64,000 nt of DNA from a virus. The notes beneath the pieces were generated by a model. It did no database searches. It was not told the origin of the DNA and saw only the letters and a list, made by a program, of their open reading frames with translations. The position numbers and the translations under genes are program-made. The stretch lies in the IMG/VR virus record IMGVR_UViG_3300027747_004722, positions 1 through 64,000 of that record. The stretch is one strand, 5' to 3'. This document shows, piece by piece, positions 41,718 to 49,904 of this stretch. Position 1 is the stretch's first letter. The number at the start of each line of letters is the position of its first letter.

Positions 41718-43117
41718 CAGCCGTCCTCCAGCACAGAGAGCATGGCTCCGATCCGCTCCCGTTCCTTCTGGTGGGGAGCCTTCATCTCCGCCCAGTCCTT
41801 GCGTTCGGACTCCTTCTGGGCGAGCCTCTTCGAGGCCTCGCCCCGTCGGGAAGCTATCCTGTCTAGTTCCCCTCGGATGGAGTCGATCTGACGGAGCTTC
41901 TCCTTCTCGGCCAGATCGAGCGCCTCTATGTCAACACGCAGGTTCCTGATCTCCTCCTCCATCGACCCCAGGACGCCGTCTATCTCCGCCACCTGCCTGT
42001 CCGAGTCCTCGTACGAGGCCAGCAGGTCCTTGATCCGCGTGATGGACACCGGGGAAACCGCCGCGGCCGCCGCCGAGTTCGACACCGGTGGGGCCGGGTC
42101 CTCTGACGCCGGGCTGGGAACAGGGCAGGACTGCCCTTGCGTCGCCTTCGGCGCGGAGCCCTTCCGCCATACCGGGTTCAGCCTGGATTCGACCTCGGGA
42201 CCGAAATTGCCCTTTATGGCCTCCAGCCTGCGCTCGCCAGCCGAAGTGATCCTGTACCCCCTGACGCCCTCGCTGACCCCCCTGCCGTTCTGGGATTCGC
42301 ATCGGATTCTCTCGATGTACCTCCCCTTCTTCCTCAATGCCATCGTGAGGGCCCTCATGGCCCCTTCCACGCTCGTGTAGGTCGGACTCAGCCCCGACAC
42401 GAAACTCTTGATTCCGAGGCTCCTGACGATGCTGGAGGAGGCCTCCGCCTTCTTCGCGTACCCGAACTCGGCGACGAAGCCTATGGCCATCAGCGCCCTG
42501 TCCATGGCCCCCTGGTCGGAAAGCAGGGTCGATGGCTCAAGTTCCATCGACGGGAACGCCGTCCTCATGGGTTCCGCTGCCGCATCCCCCTCGGTCTCGC
42601 CGTGTCCCGCCGCGGCCTCTTCGGTGGCCGGGTTCTCTTGAAGGTCTTCGTTCGCTGGGAGCGAAGCAGGCTCGCTGTCTTCCACCTCGACGATCTCCTC
42701 CTCCTTCGGCATCGGCAGGTCGATGTTCAGCGCCCGGGCCATGACGGCCTTCGGTAGTTCGGGGGATTCGGAGACCCTCAGGGTGATTGGGCTCACCCTC
42801 TTTAGTACCGCGAACGCCATCTGCAGGTCCACCCCCGCAGGCGGGAACAGGGAGTACTCGAACGCGGTGTCGTTTCCCCTCGGCTTGCACCACACCCTCA
42901 CGCTCTTGGCCCCCGCCCGCGACTCGAGCCTTATGGCCCCGAACCGCTCCCGACCCTTCTTCTTGATCCTCCTCGAGTCCTTGAGCTCCCACACGCCCTC
43001 GAAGCCCGCCTCGTCGAGGACGTTGAGCATCAGGGCCTTGGTGGGGTTTACGATCTTCTTCTCCGACCTGCGGATGGAGCTCTCGAAAACCAGGTCTACT
43101 GATCCTTGGGCCGTCAT
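41717..43117 (-). CDS. Acidic/coiled-coil protein with winged-helix-like segment
   Basis: 466 residues from ATG 43117, with GGGAG eight bases upstream; the open frame extends further but has no ribosome site. Residues 1-150: a basic globular domain. Residues 170-230: Glu/Ala-rich linker. Residues 240-330: a helix-turn-helix-like domain (EGAMRALTMALRKKGRYI ... RGYRITSAGERRLEAI). Residues 375-466: coiled coil. Could be a DNA- or transcription-related protein. Function unknown. Confidence 0.55.
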   Translation of the reverse strand: MTAQGSVDLVFESSIRRSEKKIVNPTKALMLNVLDEAGFEGVWELKDSRRIKKKGRERFGAIRLESRAGAKSVRVWCKPRGNDTAFEYSLFPPAGVDLQMAFAVLKRVSPITLRVSESPELPKAVMARALNIDLPMPKEEEIVEVEDSEPASLPANEDLQENPATEEAAAGHGETEGDAAAEPMRTAFPSMELEPSTLLSDQGAMDRALMAIGFVAEFGYAKKAEASSSIVRSLGIKSFVSGLSPTYTSVEGAMRALTMALRKKGRYIERIRCESQNGRGVSEGVRGYRITSAGERRLEAIKGNFGPEVESRLNPVWRKGSAPKATQGQSCPVPSPASEDPAPPVSNSAAAAAVSPVSITRIKDLLASYEDSDRQVAEIDGVLGSMEEEIRNLRVDIEALDLAEKEKLRQIDSIRGELDRIASRRGEASKRLAQKESERKDWAEMKAPHQKERERIGAMLSVLEDG

Positions 43118-43231
43118 GGTCTTTCTCCCTGCGGTGTGGGTCGCGTATCTTCCGACACCAAAGGTTATACGGCGAAGTGGCGGATCGTCAACGAATTTTA
43201 GGGGACGGGAAAGTTCGAGGAAGGCGGCACC

Positions 43232-43259
43232 GGAGGGGGAGGATCGCTCCTCCCCCTCC
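43232..43259. terminator. 12-bp perfect hairpin, possible terminator
   Basis: GGAGGGGGAGGA / TCCTCCCCCTCC with a 4-base loop, in the 241-base gap between two minus-strand genes (43118-43358). No T-run follows on either strand, so it may instead be a processing or leader structure. Otherwise this gap shows only a possible TATAAC box near 43165. Confidence 0.4.
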
Positions 43260-43358
43260 TTCTGACACACCACCCCTTCAACCAACCGGGGGAAAAACAA
43301 GGCGTTTAGGCCCGTTTGGCCCCCGACCATGCACTTTCCAAACCCATCCACGGAGCCG

Positions 43359-44108
43359 TCAGTAGACCTGCAGCTGCAGGTTTTCGGATATGAAGCTGTT
43401 CTCGCCGAACTGGAGCTCGAACCACACGTTGTATATCCCGCAGTCCATGCCGAGCTCCACGGTGTCTAGGAAGAAGTAGGCCTCCGTGTCCCTGCGGTAC
43501 TCCACGTCCGCCCCCTCGACCACCATCCGCAGGTCCCTCTCCTTGGGAACGCACTCCCCGCACGCCTTCTCGACGGATATCTTTATGGGGCTGGCCACGG
43601 CGAGGTTCATGTAGTACCTGTCCATGTCCGACGCCCTCGGCACGTTCGGCACCACCTCGATGGTGAGCCATCTCCTCTCGCCCTTCCGTACCCTGTTGGG
43701 CCTGAAGCCGTACGAGAAGTCGTACACAACGGGCATGTCGGACGCGTACCACAGATCCGACAGCACGGAGAACTGGTTTGTCACTGTCCCGGACTGGTTC
43801 TGGCTGAACCTCACGTCCCACACATCGATGTACGTGCCAACCGTGAACACCTCCGACTCGAGAACCACGGCGACCTTGTAGTGGCCCCCGAACGGGTCTC
43901 CGACCTCCTCGATGTCCCCCGGCCCTATCTCCGCGACCAGCCTTCTGCCCTCGGGGTTGTCCTCCGTGGCGCAGGTCTGGTCGATCTGGTAGACGGAGAC
44001 CTTGTCGACGCTCTCGACCGCGCTCCTCTGGTTCGAGTTGTAGGTGAAAAGACGCAGGCTGATCTCGTCGCCCACGACCGGGTTCTGGTTTCTTTCCTTG
44101 GTCGCCAA
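43359..44108 (-). CDS. Beta-rich virion protein, unknown
   Basis: 249 residues, rich in beta strands and Tyr/Val, with two Cys near the end (ACGECVPKE). TTG start at 44108 is supported by a perfect AGGAGG six bases upstream; no in-frame ATG is near. Directly after the baseplate gene and its frameshift extension, so probably a baseplate or tail protein. No family recognised. Confidence 0.6.
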   Translation of the reverse strand: MATKERNQNPVVGDEISLRLFTYNSNQRSAVESVDKVSVYQIDQTCATEDNPEGRRLVAEIGPGDIEEVGDPFGGHYKVAVVLESEVFTVGTYIDVWDVRFSQNQSGTVTNQFSVLSDLWYASDMPVVYDFSYGFRPNRVRKGERRWLTIEVVPNVPRASDMDRYYMNLAVASPIKISVEKACGECVPKERDLRMVVEGADVEYRRDTEAYFFLDTVELGMDCGIYNVWFELQFGENSFISENLQLQVY

Positions 44109-44110
44109 CT

Positions 44111-44344
44111 CTACCTCCTCTTAGCCTTCTTGCGTGCGGACTCCATGGCCTCGTTCTCCCTCTCCTTCTGCTTGATGAAGCGGTCTATCATCCACTTCCT
44201 CTCGTTTATGGGCAAAGACAGAAAATTGTCCCTGCTCTGGCGCATGTGGTACATGAAGAAGAACATCTCCTCCATGAGGTTGTTCCAGAGGGCTAGGCTT
44301 GAGTCTTCGACATCGTCCCCGCCTTTTTCTTTGCCCGAGGGAAG
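44111..44344 (-). CDS. Frameshift extension of gp26-like protein
   Basis: 77 codons in the -1 frame, reached from the gp26-like gene by slippage at its end. The product segment has LALWNNLMEEMFFFMYHMRQSR and NERKWMIDRFIKQKEREN, and ends Lys/Arg-rich. It has no good start codon with a ribosome site of its own, and it begins inside gp26, so translation by frameshift is the simplest reading. T4 gene 51 lies directly after gene 26 and may be the positional counterpart; tail-chaperone G/GT pairs of other phages use the same trick. The fusion would have about 426 residues. Confidence 0.6.
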   Translation of the reverse strand, partial: LPSGKEKGGDDVEDSSLALWNNLMEEMFFFMYHMRQSRDNFLSLPINERKWMIDRFIKQKERENEAMESARKKAKRR

Positions 44345-45390
44345 AAAAAATTTGACTCGAGCGGAAGCTCGATCTCGAAGTCACGCAGGCTGTACGGGTT
44401 GGTGATGGCCACCTTGGTGTCGACTCCGAACGGAGGCTCGTTCACCACGGTCCTGAGGTACGCCACGTCCTGTATCGGCAGCTTCTTGAGCAGGGTCTGG
44501 ATCTCGCTCTTGTCGGTGAGTCCCTCGACCTCCTCGATGAGGTGGGCCGTCCTGTAGAGGAGCGTGTCGTCCGCCTGTCCGGAAAGGTCGAAGTTCTTGG
44601 CTCTTCGCTCCCTGTACTCCTGGATGACCTGCTCGTCCTTGCCGACCGCCAGGCGGTACCGGAACCTGTACCCCGTGACCGGCAGCACGTCCTCAAGGTT
44701 ATCAGAGCCGAACTCCGCCTTGCAGTAGTCGACGAAGAGGTCGTTGAGGTTGATCGTGGTGGCGAACGTCTGGTCCGTCTCCGGGTCCCTGACCTCCACG
44801 TCGTACTCCGGGGTGTACGATATGCCCCTGAGGTAGATCAGCATGTAGGTCCTGTCCTGCGTCAGGAAGTTCGCGGAGTCGTAGTTCTCCTTCATGCACC
44901 TGTTGAATATCATGTTGATGGCCTGGCCCTTCTTCACGAACCGAGGCGTGGCCAGGATCTCCTCCTCCTCGCCCGTCATCGGCCTGATGTGGACTACGCC
45001 GTCGGCCGGACCGTCCTCGCCGGTGTAGAACTTGCCCTTCGAGGGGAGCTCGATCTTCTCGTAGACCATGTTCCCGCGGGTGCCGATCCCGGCGATGAGC
45101 TCCTCGAGCTTGCCGCTTCCGGTGACCCTCATCTCCTGGCCCTTCGCCGGGGCCTGCGCGGTGGAACCCCCACGGACTGCCCTCTTGAAGGCCTCCGGGA
45201 TGTTGCCCTTGACCCTCTGGGCGATCTCGCCCTGCGGCTCCTGGAAGTCGTCGCCCACCTCCTCGGCGGCCTTCCTCCTCATGGCGGCCATGGCCTCCAG
45301 CTGCTCTGAGGCCGCCGCCTGCGTTTCCTCCTGCGAAATCTCTTCCTGCGAAATCTGCCTCTTCTGCTGTCTGAACGAGTCGTCGGCCAT
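44293..45390 (-). CDS. gp26: gp26-like baseplate hub protein
   Basis: 365 residues, starting at ATG 45390 with GGGAG seven bases upstream. Residues 1-100 are Gln/Glu/Ala-rich and flexible. Residues about 105-350 resemble the T4 gp26-type baseplate family: IELPSKGKFYTGEDG, VHIRPMTGEEEEIL, then LIYLRGISYTPEYDVEV. Needed for assembly of the baseplate hub in T4. The end contains a T-TTT-TTC slippery site. Family call is by eye. Confidence 0.6.
   Translation of the reverse strand: MADDSFRQQKRQISQEEISQEETQAAASEQLEAMAAMRRKAAEEVGDDFQEPQGEIAQRVKGNIPEAFKRAVRGGSTAQAPAKGQEMRVTGSGKLEELIAGIGTRGNMVYEKIELPSKGKFYTGEDGPADGVVHIRPMTGEEEEILATPRFVKKGQAINMIFNRCMKENYDSANFLTQDRTYMLIYLRGISYTPEYDVEVRDPETDQTFATTINLNDLFVDYCKAEFGSDNLEDVLPVTGYRFRYRLAVGKDEQVIQEYRERRAKNFDLSGQADDTLLYRTAHLIEEVEGLTDKSEIQTLLKKLPIQDVAYLRTVVNEPPFGVDTKVAITNPYSLRDFEIELPLESNFFFPRAKKKAGTMSKTQA
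44344..44350 (-). promoter_or_regulatory. -1 ribosomal frameshift site
   Basis: T TTT TTC in the gp26 reading frame (codons AAT-TTT-TTC), 51 bases before the gp26 stop. Both tRNAPhe can re-pair after slipping one base back, giving Leu-Pro-Ser in the new frame, which stays open for 77 codons. Confidence 0.55.
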
Positions 45391-45502
45391 TTTTTCTCCC
45401 TCTTTAATTGGACTTTGGTTGGTGTGCATCGGATGTCGGAGTCGCGCGATCGAACCGACGATCCATCAACTACATTAGTGAGGCGAAACAAAAACTGTCA
45501 CG

Positions 45503-45883
45503 ATGGAAACTTCACGCGACCCGATCAGGCTAGGCTTCAAGAACGCGGAAAGCCTGATTTTCGAGGACGATTCCGCATGGAGGCGGATGCCGGAGATGAG
45601 GCGCTTCAGGGACCAGTGGGCGGTCAGCCGGCTGAGTCCCTCCCTCAGGCCCACGGGCCGGGCGGCGATCCTCGACTTCCTTGACTCCGCCGGGCCGGAG
45701 CAGGAGGCGGCGCTTTCGGAGCACTTCGGAAGGGCCGTTACTATCGATAAGGTCGACAGGAACTCCGTGCTGAACATAGAGTTCGAGGCCGACTGCCCGC
45801 CCGACCTGGAGGACATGTCGAGGTATTCGGGCTTCGGATCGTTCCTCAAAGGCAACAGGCTTTACCTGACATTCTGGAGATGA
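45503..45883 (+). CDS. Unknown small acidic/basic protein
   Basis: 126 residues, mixed alpha/beta (RAAILDFLDSAGPEQEAALSE, then VDRNSVLNIEFEAD). First of a four-gene plus-strand chain; divergent from the gp26-like operon. TACATTAG box 35 bases upstream. ATGA overlap with the next gene. No recognised family. Confidence 0.5.
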   Translation: METSRDPIRLGFKNAESLIFEDDSAWRRMPEMRRFRDQWAVSRLSPSLRPTGRAAILDFLDSAGPEQEAALSEHFGRAVTIDKVDRNSVLNIEFEADCPPDLEDMSRYSGFGSFLKGNRLYLTFWR

Positions 45884-46209
45884 GCATGTCCGACATCGCG
45901 AGGATAGTTATATTTTCATTGGCCACCATAGGTCTCACAAACATGATCGTGGACCCGGCCGCCATAATGAAGCCCCTCCGTGACCTCATAGACAGGCGGG
46001 GGCATCCGTGGCTCTCCAAGCTCGTGTCCTGCTACCAGTGCTCCGGCACCTGGGTCGGCTTCCTGTGCGGCTACCTCATCGTGGGCCGCGAGCCGGAGAC
46101 GGTGTTCGCCTGCGGAATGGCCGGGAGCTACCTGGCAACCATGTCGGCCACCTACACGAACTACCTAGAGGCCCGAAGCATCATCGGCGTAGAAGAAAAT
46201 GCCGAGTAG
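45880..46209 (+). CDS. DUF1360-like membrane protein
   Basis: 109 residues. Three hydrophobic stretches: about 8-24, 54-68 and 72-90. The CYQCSGTWVGFLCGYL motif near 49-64 is the CxxCxGxWVG signature of DUF1360 proteins, which occur in phages and Bacillus; function unknown. ATGA overlap with the previous gene. Confidence 0.6.
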   Translation: MSMSDIARIVIFSLATIGLTNMIVDPAAIMKPLRDLIDRRGHPWLSKLVSCYQCSGTWVGFLCGYLIVGREPETVFACGMAGSYLATMSATYTNYLEARSIIGVEENAE

Positions 46210-46489
46210 CAATTCCATACTCCTTTGCCTGTCGTGCGGATGGAAGAAGGTCTGCGACCCCGACGCATCGGGCCTCCTGGAGCTGAAGAACGACTCCATG
46301 AGCTCCCGGAAGTTCAGGTGTCCTGGCTGCGGCCGGGCGATAGCCCCAAGGAGCCACCAGGACCCGCAGTCCGAAATGAACCGAAGGGCCTCCGACGAGC
46401 GAATAAAGGCCGAGAACGAAGTGTTCATAAACGAGGTCATGGATTTCCAGAAGAATTTCATCAGGGAGTCAGAGGATGGCGACAAGTAA
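46199..46489 (+). CDS. Zinc-ribbon protein
   Basis: 96 residues. CLSCGW (10-15) and CPGCGR (41-46) make a zinc ribbon; the rest is helical and charged. Overlaps both neighbours. Could be a transcription or tail-assembly accessory protein; unknown. Confidence 0.55.
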   Translation: MPSSNSILLCLSCGWKKVCDPDASGLLELKNDSMSSRKFRCPGCGRAIAPRSHQDPQSEMNRRASDERIKAENEVFINEVMDFQKNFIRESEDGDK

Positions 46490-46859
46490 AATCACCCTCC
46501 AGGACGTGAAGAAGGCCCTGAAGGACTCCCGCTTCAGACTGTCGCTCCCAAAGGAGCTCGGCCCGCAGGTCGAAGAATTCCTCAACAACCCAGGGTGCGC
46601 ATGCCACACCCCCCTGTACCGCAGAATCATCAAGGATTGCTCCGAGCAGCTGTCCAGGTACTTCCCGGGGATGAAGGTGCCCGAACACGACGAGGACATA
46701 CGGAGGCTTGCCGAGAACCACTGGAGCGTCATCAGCTGCCACATAGACGAGCTGGAGTCCAAGCTGGCCAAGCTCGGCCCGGGCAGGAAGCAGTTGGACG
46801 TGGCAAGGTGGGAGGACCAGGTTACGGTGGTCATCAACGATCTAGACGTCGTATTTTAG
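46476..46859 (+). CDS. Conserved-looking phage protein, unknown
   Basis: 127 residues. NNPGCACHTPLYRRIIKDC near 38-56 contains three Cys and a His; the end LDVARWEDQVTVVINDLDVVF looks like a paired-strand tail. I recall proteins of this layout in T4-like cyanophages with no known role. Overlaps the convergent gene by 18 bases. Confidence 0.55.
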   Translation: MATSKITLQDVKKALKDSRFRLSLPKELGPQVEEFLNNPGCACHTPLYRRIIKDCSEQLSRYFPGMKVPEHDEDIRRLAENHWSVISCHIDELESKLAKLGPGRKQLDVARWEDQVTVVINDLDVVF

Positions 46860-47090
46860 GAAGTCGAGAGCCTGCAGCTCCTCCTGCCTCGTCCTCGGCG
46901 CCAACCTGCACGCCACGACCCTGCGGCTGCAGTACACATTCATGGACTCCAGGAACGCATCCCGCCTGCCGTACTCCAGCATCACGGACGAACACAGATC
47001 CCTGGCATCAGACGAGTTCTGAGCCTCGACCTCGGCAACTTCCTCGCACGACGGATTCTCGTACTGTATGAGCAGCCTGAACTTCAGCAA
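46842..47090 (-). CDS. Small protein, TTG start
   Basis: 82 residues (MLKFRLLIQYENPSC...). TTG at 47090 follows AAGGAGG by five bases; this is better than the GTG at 47108, which precedes the ribosome site. Behind it, CATAAATAAC (47126-47117) matches the T4 late box. Function unknown. Confidence 0.55.
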   Translation of the reverse strand: MLKFRLLIQYENPSCEEVAEVEAQNSSDARDLCSSVMLEYGRRDAFLESMNVYCSRRVVACRLAPRTRQEELQALDFLKYDV

Positions 47091-47116
47091 TGCAGCCTCC
47101 TTGTGCACGACCCATA

Positions 47117-47126
47117 GTTATTTATG
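47117..47126 (-). promoter_or_regulatory. T4-type late promoter box
   Basis: CATAAATAAC on the minus strand, seven of eight positions matching TATAAATA. It overlaps the stop codon of the glycosyltransferase upstream and lies 26 bases before the TTG start of the 82-residue gene. Confidence 0.5.
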
Positions 47127-48063
47127 GCTGCCGATTTCTTTTGGGGGCGACCAAAAACGATCCCCCCACGGCCTTGCGGCACTTTTCTTCCATTAGGGAC
47201 GGATAGGACTCGTATTTGGATATCTCTATGGGGAACGAGTCGTCGTTTCTCCGCCTCTTCCCGGCGATCCTTGCGTTCTGGTACATTTCCATCGCCCTTC
47301 TGTACTCCCCGCGCGAACAGAGCATGTCCCCAAGGAGACACCAGAACTCCGCGAAAGAAGGGTGATAGAACAGGCACTCTATCGCCCTCTGGTACGCCCG
47401 TCTTGAATCCCCCTCTATGAACTCCTGCCTCGCGAGGTAATAGTTCATCAGAACTTGCGAGTCGTCGCGTCCCGATGCGAGGTTTAGGTACTTGGTCGCC
47501 TCGACCATGAACTCCCGACCACGGCCCTCGGCCAGAAGACAGCACGCGAGGTAGTAGTAGGGATCGGGCGAGGTGGGCTTCCTCGCGGCCCACCGCCTAC
47601 AGGCCTCCGTGTTCTGGCCCCTGTTGTCCGGCTGCCCTTCGGAGACTACCACGACGCTCGGGTCGACCACGGCCCCAGAGCCCACCACTGTCTCGAAAAC
47701 CGGGTTCTCGAACCTGCCGCGGTCCCAGAGCCTCACCTGCTTGGAAACGTATCCTCCCGACACCACATAGAACGACCGCGACCCTTCCATGGATCCGACC
47801 GCCTCCGCCCCCCTCGCTATCCTCTCCCACGGCTCGAGATACATGTTCGGGCCCTCCGAACAGAGCCCGTTGCGAACATCGGACATGTCCCCGCCGTCCC
47901 CAACGGCCACCAGTTCGGCACCCATACTTCTGGCGATGTGCGGGGTGTCGTCGCTGGAACCCATGTCCCCCACGATCACCCTGCCGCCCACACGGGCCGC
48001 GGACTCAAGGCACGCCGATATGGTCTTCGCGTTGTTCCTCGTCAGGACTTGTATGGTCAGCAC
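47122..48063 (-). CDS. GT2-like glycosyltransferase with TPR tail
   Basis: 313 residues from GTG 48063, with GGAGAGG upstream. Residues 1-45 are a GT-A start (VLTIQVLTRNNAKTISACL, then IVGDMGSSDDT). Residues about 150-260 contain tetratricopeptide-like helix pairs (PDPYYYLACCLLAEGRG, EFWCLLGDMLCSRGEYRRA). This pairing is known in enzymes that glycosylate proteins or surface polymers. Overlaps the small gene upstream by 59 bases. Confidence 0.7.
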   Translation of the reverse strand: MLTIQVLTRNNAKTISACLESAARVGGRVIVGDMGSSDDTPHIARSMGAELVAVGDGGDMSDVRNGLCSEGPNMYLEPWERIARGAEAVGSMEGSRSFYVVSGGYVSKQVRLWDRGRFENPVFETVVGSGAVVDPSVVVVSEGQPDNRGQNTEACRRWAARKPTSPDPYYYLACCLLAEGRGREFMVEATKYLNLASGRDDSQVLMNYYLARQEFIEGDSRRAYQRAIECLFYHPSFAEFWCLLGDMLCSRGEYRRAMEMYQNARIAGKRRRNDDSFPIEISKYESYPSLMEEKCRKAVGGSFLVAPKRNRQP

Positions 48064-48226
48064 CGAACCTCTCCGAAACAAGAAAACGAACGACCTCGGC
48101 CTCGTCCCCCATGCCCGTGGAGTCGTAGTACGAGGCCAGGTCTTCGTAGCCCTTTCGGGCCCACGGCCTTTCCATGATGAGCTCAACCGCCTCGGCGGCG
48201 CGCTCTATTGATCGCATTCCCTGCAT
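48005..48226 (-). CDS. Small TPR-like protein
   Basis: 73 residues from ATG 48226; ATG 48217 is also possible. One helix pair (RPWARKGYEDLASYYDSTG, then DEAEVVRFLVSERF) resembles a TPR unit and could pack on the TPR tail of the glycosyltransferase that follows. Overlaps both neighbours. Confidence 0.4.
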   Translation of the reverse strand: MQGMRSIERAAEAVELIMERPWARKGYEDLASYYDSTGMGDEAEVVRFLVSERFGADHTSPDEEQREDHIGVP

Positions 48227-48423
48227 ACGCCAAGTATCCGCCTCCAGAAGGGGCATTCTGGCGGGGGGTTGACCGGCCAGCACGAACAGCAGGTCTTATC
48301 GTCTATGAACTGCTGGTTCTCGTCCCTCAGCGCCCTCTCCAAAGCGTTCGATATTTCGTCGTCCGTGAGAAGGAGGTCTATGCATCTCCCGTCAACGGTG
48401 ATCGTAGTGTGCCTAAAAGACAT
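48205..48423 (-). CDS. Cys-rich small protein
   Basis: 72 residues. The N-terminal 38 residues are acidic/helical; six Cys lie in the last 28 (CCSCWP, CPFW, CRECDQ), suggesting a zinc site. GAGGT ribosome site five bases before ATG. Shares a TTATAT promoter region with the divergent glycosyltransferase gene. Confidence 0.5.
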   Translation of the reverse strand: MSFRHTTITVDGRCIDLLLTDDEISNALERALRDENQQFIDDKTCCSCWPVNPPPECPFWRRILGVCRECDQ

Positions 48424-48467
48424 TTTTACCTCTGAAAAATGGTTAGTAACCCTATCTTATATGAGCG

Positions 48468-49340
48468 ATGAACTTCAAAAATTGCGCCCCGCTTCGGAAT
48501 AGGCATGTTAACGAGGCACCATGGAGGGGCTCTTGCGTCCGCAAGCCATGGGAATACAGGGTGACGGCCGTCATACCGGTCATGGACACCCCGGAATCCC
48601 TGGAGCTTTGCGTCGGTATACTCAGGCTCCAGACCGAAAAGCCTTACATAGTCGTCGTGGACACGGGGAGCGAGAGCCACCATCTCGAGCGAATACTCGA
48701 CATGCACGCCGACGACCTAGAGGTCCACTGCGTCAGGCAGAACGGCACCCTGCACCCCTCCGACCCCGTCTGTGTCGCGCTGGACCTGGCGCAGAGCATG
48801 TGCAGGACCGAGTACATGTTCTCCACCCACTCCGACGCCTTCCTCATGAGGCGGGACTTTGTGGAGTGGGCTCTATCCATGTGCGGGGAGGAGGAGGCCG
48901 GACTATCGCCCGTGGTCGGCTACGAGATCAGCCCGAGGAACCACGACGACTGGAAAGGGATGATCAGCCACACCGCCACCATGTACCACATGCCTACGCT
49001 CGACCGCATAGGCTTCGGGTGGAGCATGAGGCGACTGGCCGCCATGTGCGGCCTCCCCAGCCAGGAGCCACACCCGGAGAGACCGAACTGGCCCGACACG
49101 GAGACCCTGGGGAACATGATATTGAGGGAACACGGGGTGCGAACCAAGATCATAGGATCCGAGGCCAACTTCACCAGGAACACCGACGAAAACATAGATC
49201 ACGCAAGGAGCATAACGCTGGGCAAGCTATACGCCCCCGACTACCACCGAGTTGCGTCCGAATGGTTCAAGGACGCGATGGAAAAAGCCCGATCTAGGAT
49301 CGAGGACTGGACGCGTAACGACGAAACAGGAGAAAAGTGA
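48468..49340 (+). CDS. GT2-like glycosyltransferase
   Basis: 290 residues. Rossmann start YRVTAVIPVMDTPESL near 30-45, VVVDTGSESHHL near 62-73, and STHSDAFLMRRDF as the acceptor/metal segment in place of DxD. TTATAT box six to ten bases before ATG; no strong ribosome site. Overlaps the start of the sigma-factor gene. Confidence 0.65.
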   Translation: MNFKNCAPLRNRHVNEAPWRGSCVRKPWEYRVTAVIPVMDTPESLELCVGILRLQTEKPYIVVVDTGSESHHLERILDMHADDLEVHCVRQNGTLHPSDPVCVALDLAQSMCRTEYMFSTHSDAFLMRRDFVEWALSMCGEEEAGLSPVVGYEISPRNHDDWKGMISHTATMYHMPTLDRIGFGWSMRRLAAMCGLPSQEPHPERPNWPDTETLGNMILREHGVRTKIIGSEANFTRNTDENIDHARSITLGKLYAPDYHRVASEWFKDAMEKARSRIEDWTRNDETGEK

Positions 49341-49873
49341 ACGAGTACATAAACAACAAAAACCTAGAGCGACTCATAAACACATTCCAGGAGTCAAAAA
49401 GGAAGCAGGACAGGCTCGGGATGCTCATAGCCGACATCAGGGAGACGATATCGAGGAAGACGGTTCGGAACCTGGACGCCTCCCCGAACGAAGATTCGTT
49501 GAGTTCCAAGATGACTTCCTTGAGCGAGTGCTCCGCCACATACGAGGAATCCAAGCAGAAACTAGCCGTGGCCTTCTTCACCCTCTCCGAGAACATAGTC
49601 AGGTACGCCAAGTTCCAACTCATAGACGCGGACGACGCGATCCAGGAGGGGGCGATGATATGCTTCGACAAGATAAACAGGTTCGATTCGCGCAAGGGCA
49701 AGGCCTTCAACTACATGACCACCTGCATATTGAACCACTTCCGCCAGCTTTACAGAACCGCAAGAAACTACAACGAATTAAAGAAAAAGTACCTAAACCA
49801 CATACAGTTCATTGAGGGGAACTCCGTATTCAAGAACGGAAGGCAGATGTTCGACCCGAACGGACACCATTGA
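49337..49873 (+). CDS. gp55: gp55-like late sigma factor
   Basis: 178 residues. Start EYINNKNL matches the YNYVNNKEL start of T4 gp55. Residues 75-150 are sigma region 2: a core-binding helix (LIDADDAIQEGAMICF) and a -10-recognising part (FDSRKGKAFNYMTTCILNHFRQLYR). There is no region 4, as expected for a factor that reads only a -10 box. T4 gp55 directs host RNA polymerase to TATAAATA. GTG start with AGGAG upstream, overlapping the previous stop. It is the obvious candidate for reading the CTAnATA boxes in this window. Confidence 0.8.
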   Translation: MNEYINNKNLERLINTFQESKRKQDRLGMLIADIRETISRKTVRNLDASPNEDSLSSKMTSLSECSATYEESKQKLAVAFFTLSENIVRYAKFQLIDADDAIQEGAMICFDKINRFDSRKGKAFNYMTTCILNHFRQLYRTARNYNELKKKYLNHIQFIEGNSVFKNGRQMFDPNGHH

Positions 49874-49889
49874 TTTTATCTAGCAAAGT

Positions 49890-49897
49890 CTATATAA
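49890..49897 (+). promoter_or_regulatory. Late-type promoter CTATATAA
   Basis: CTATATAATGG lies seven bases before the ATG at 49905, without a ribosome site. Confidence 0.5.
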
Positions 49898-49904
49898 TGG
49901 CTCT

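Noticed and set aside
43118-43351. N-terminal extension of the 466-residue gene
   Set aside because: No ribosome site, and it passes through the 12-bp hairpin; ATG 43117 has GGGAG eight bases upstream.
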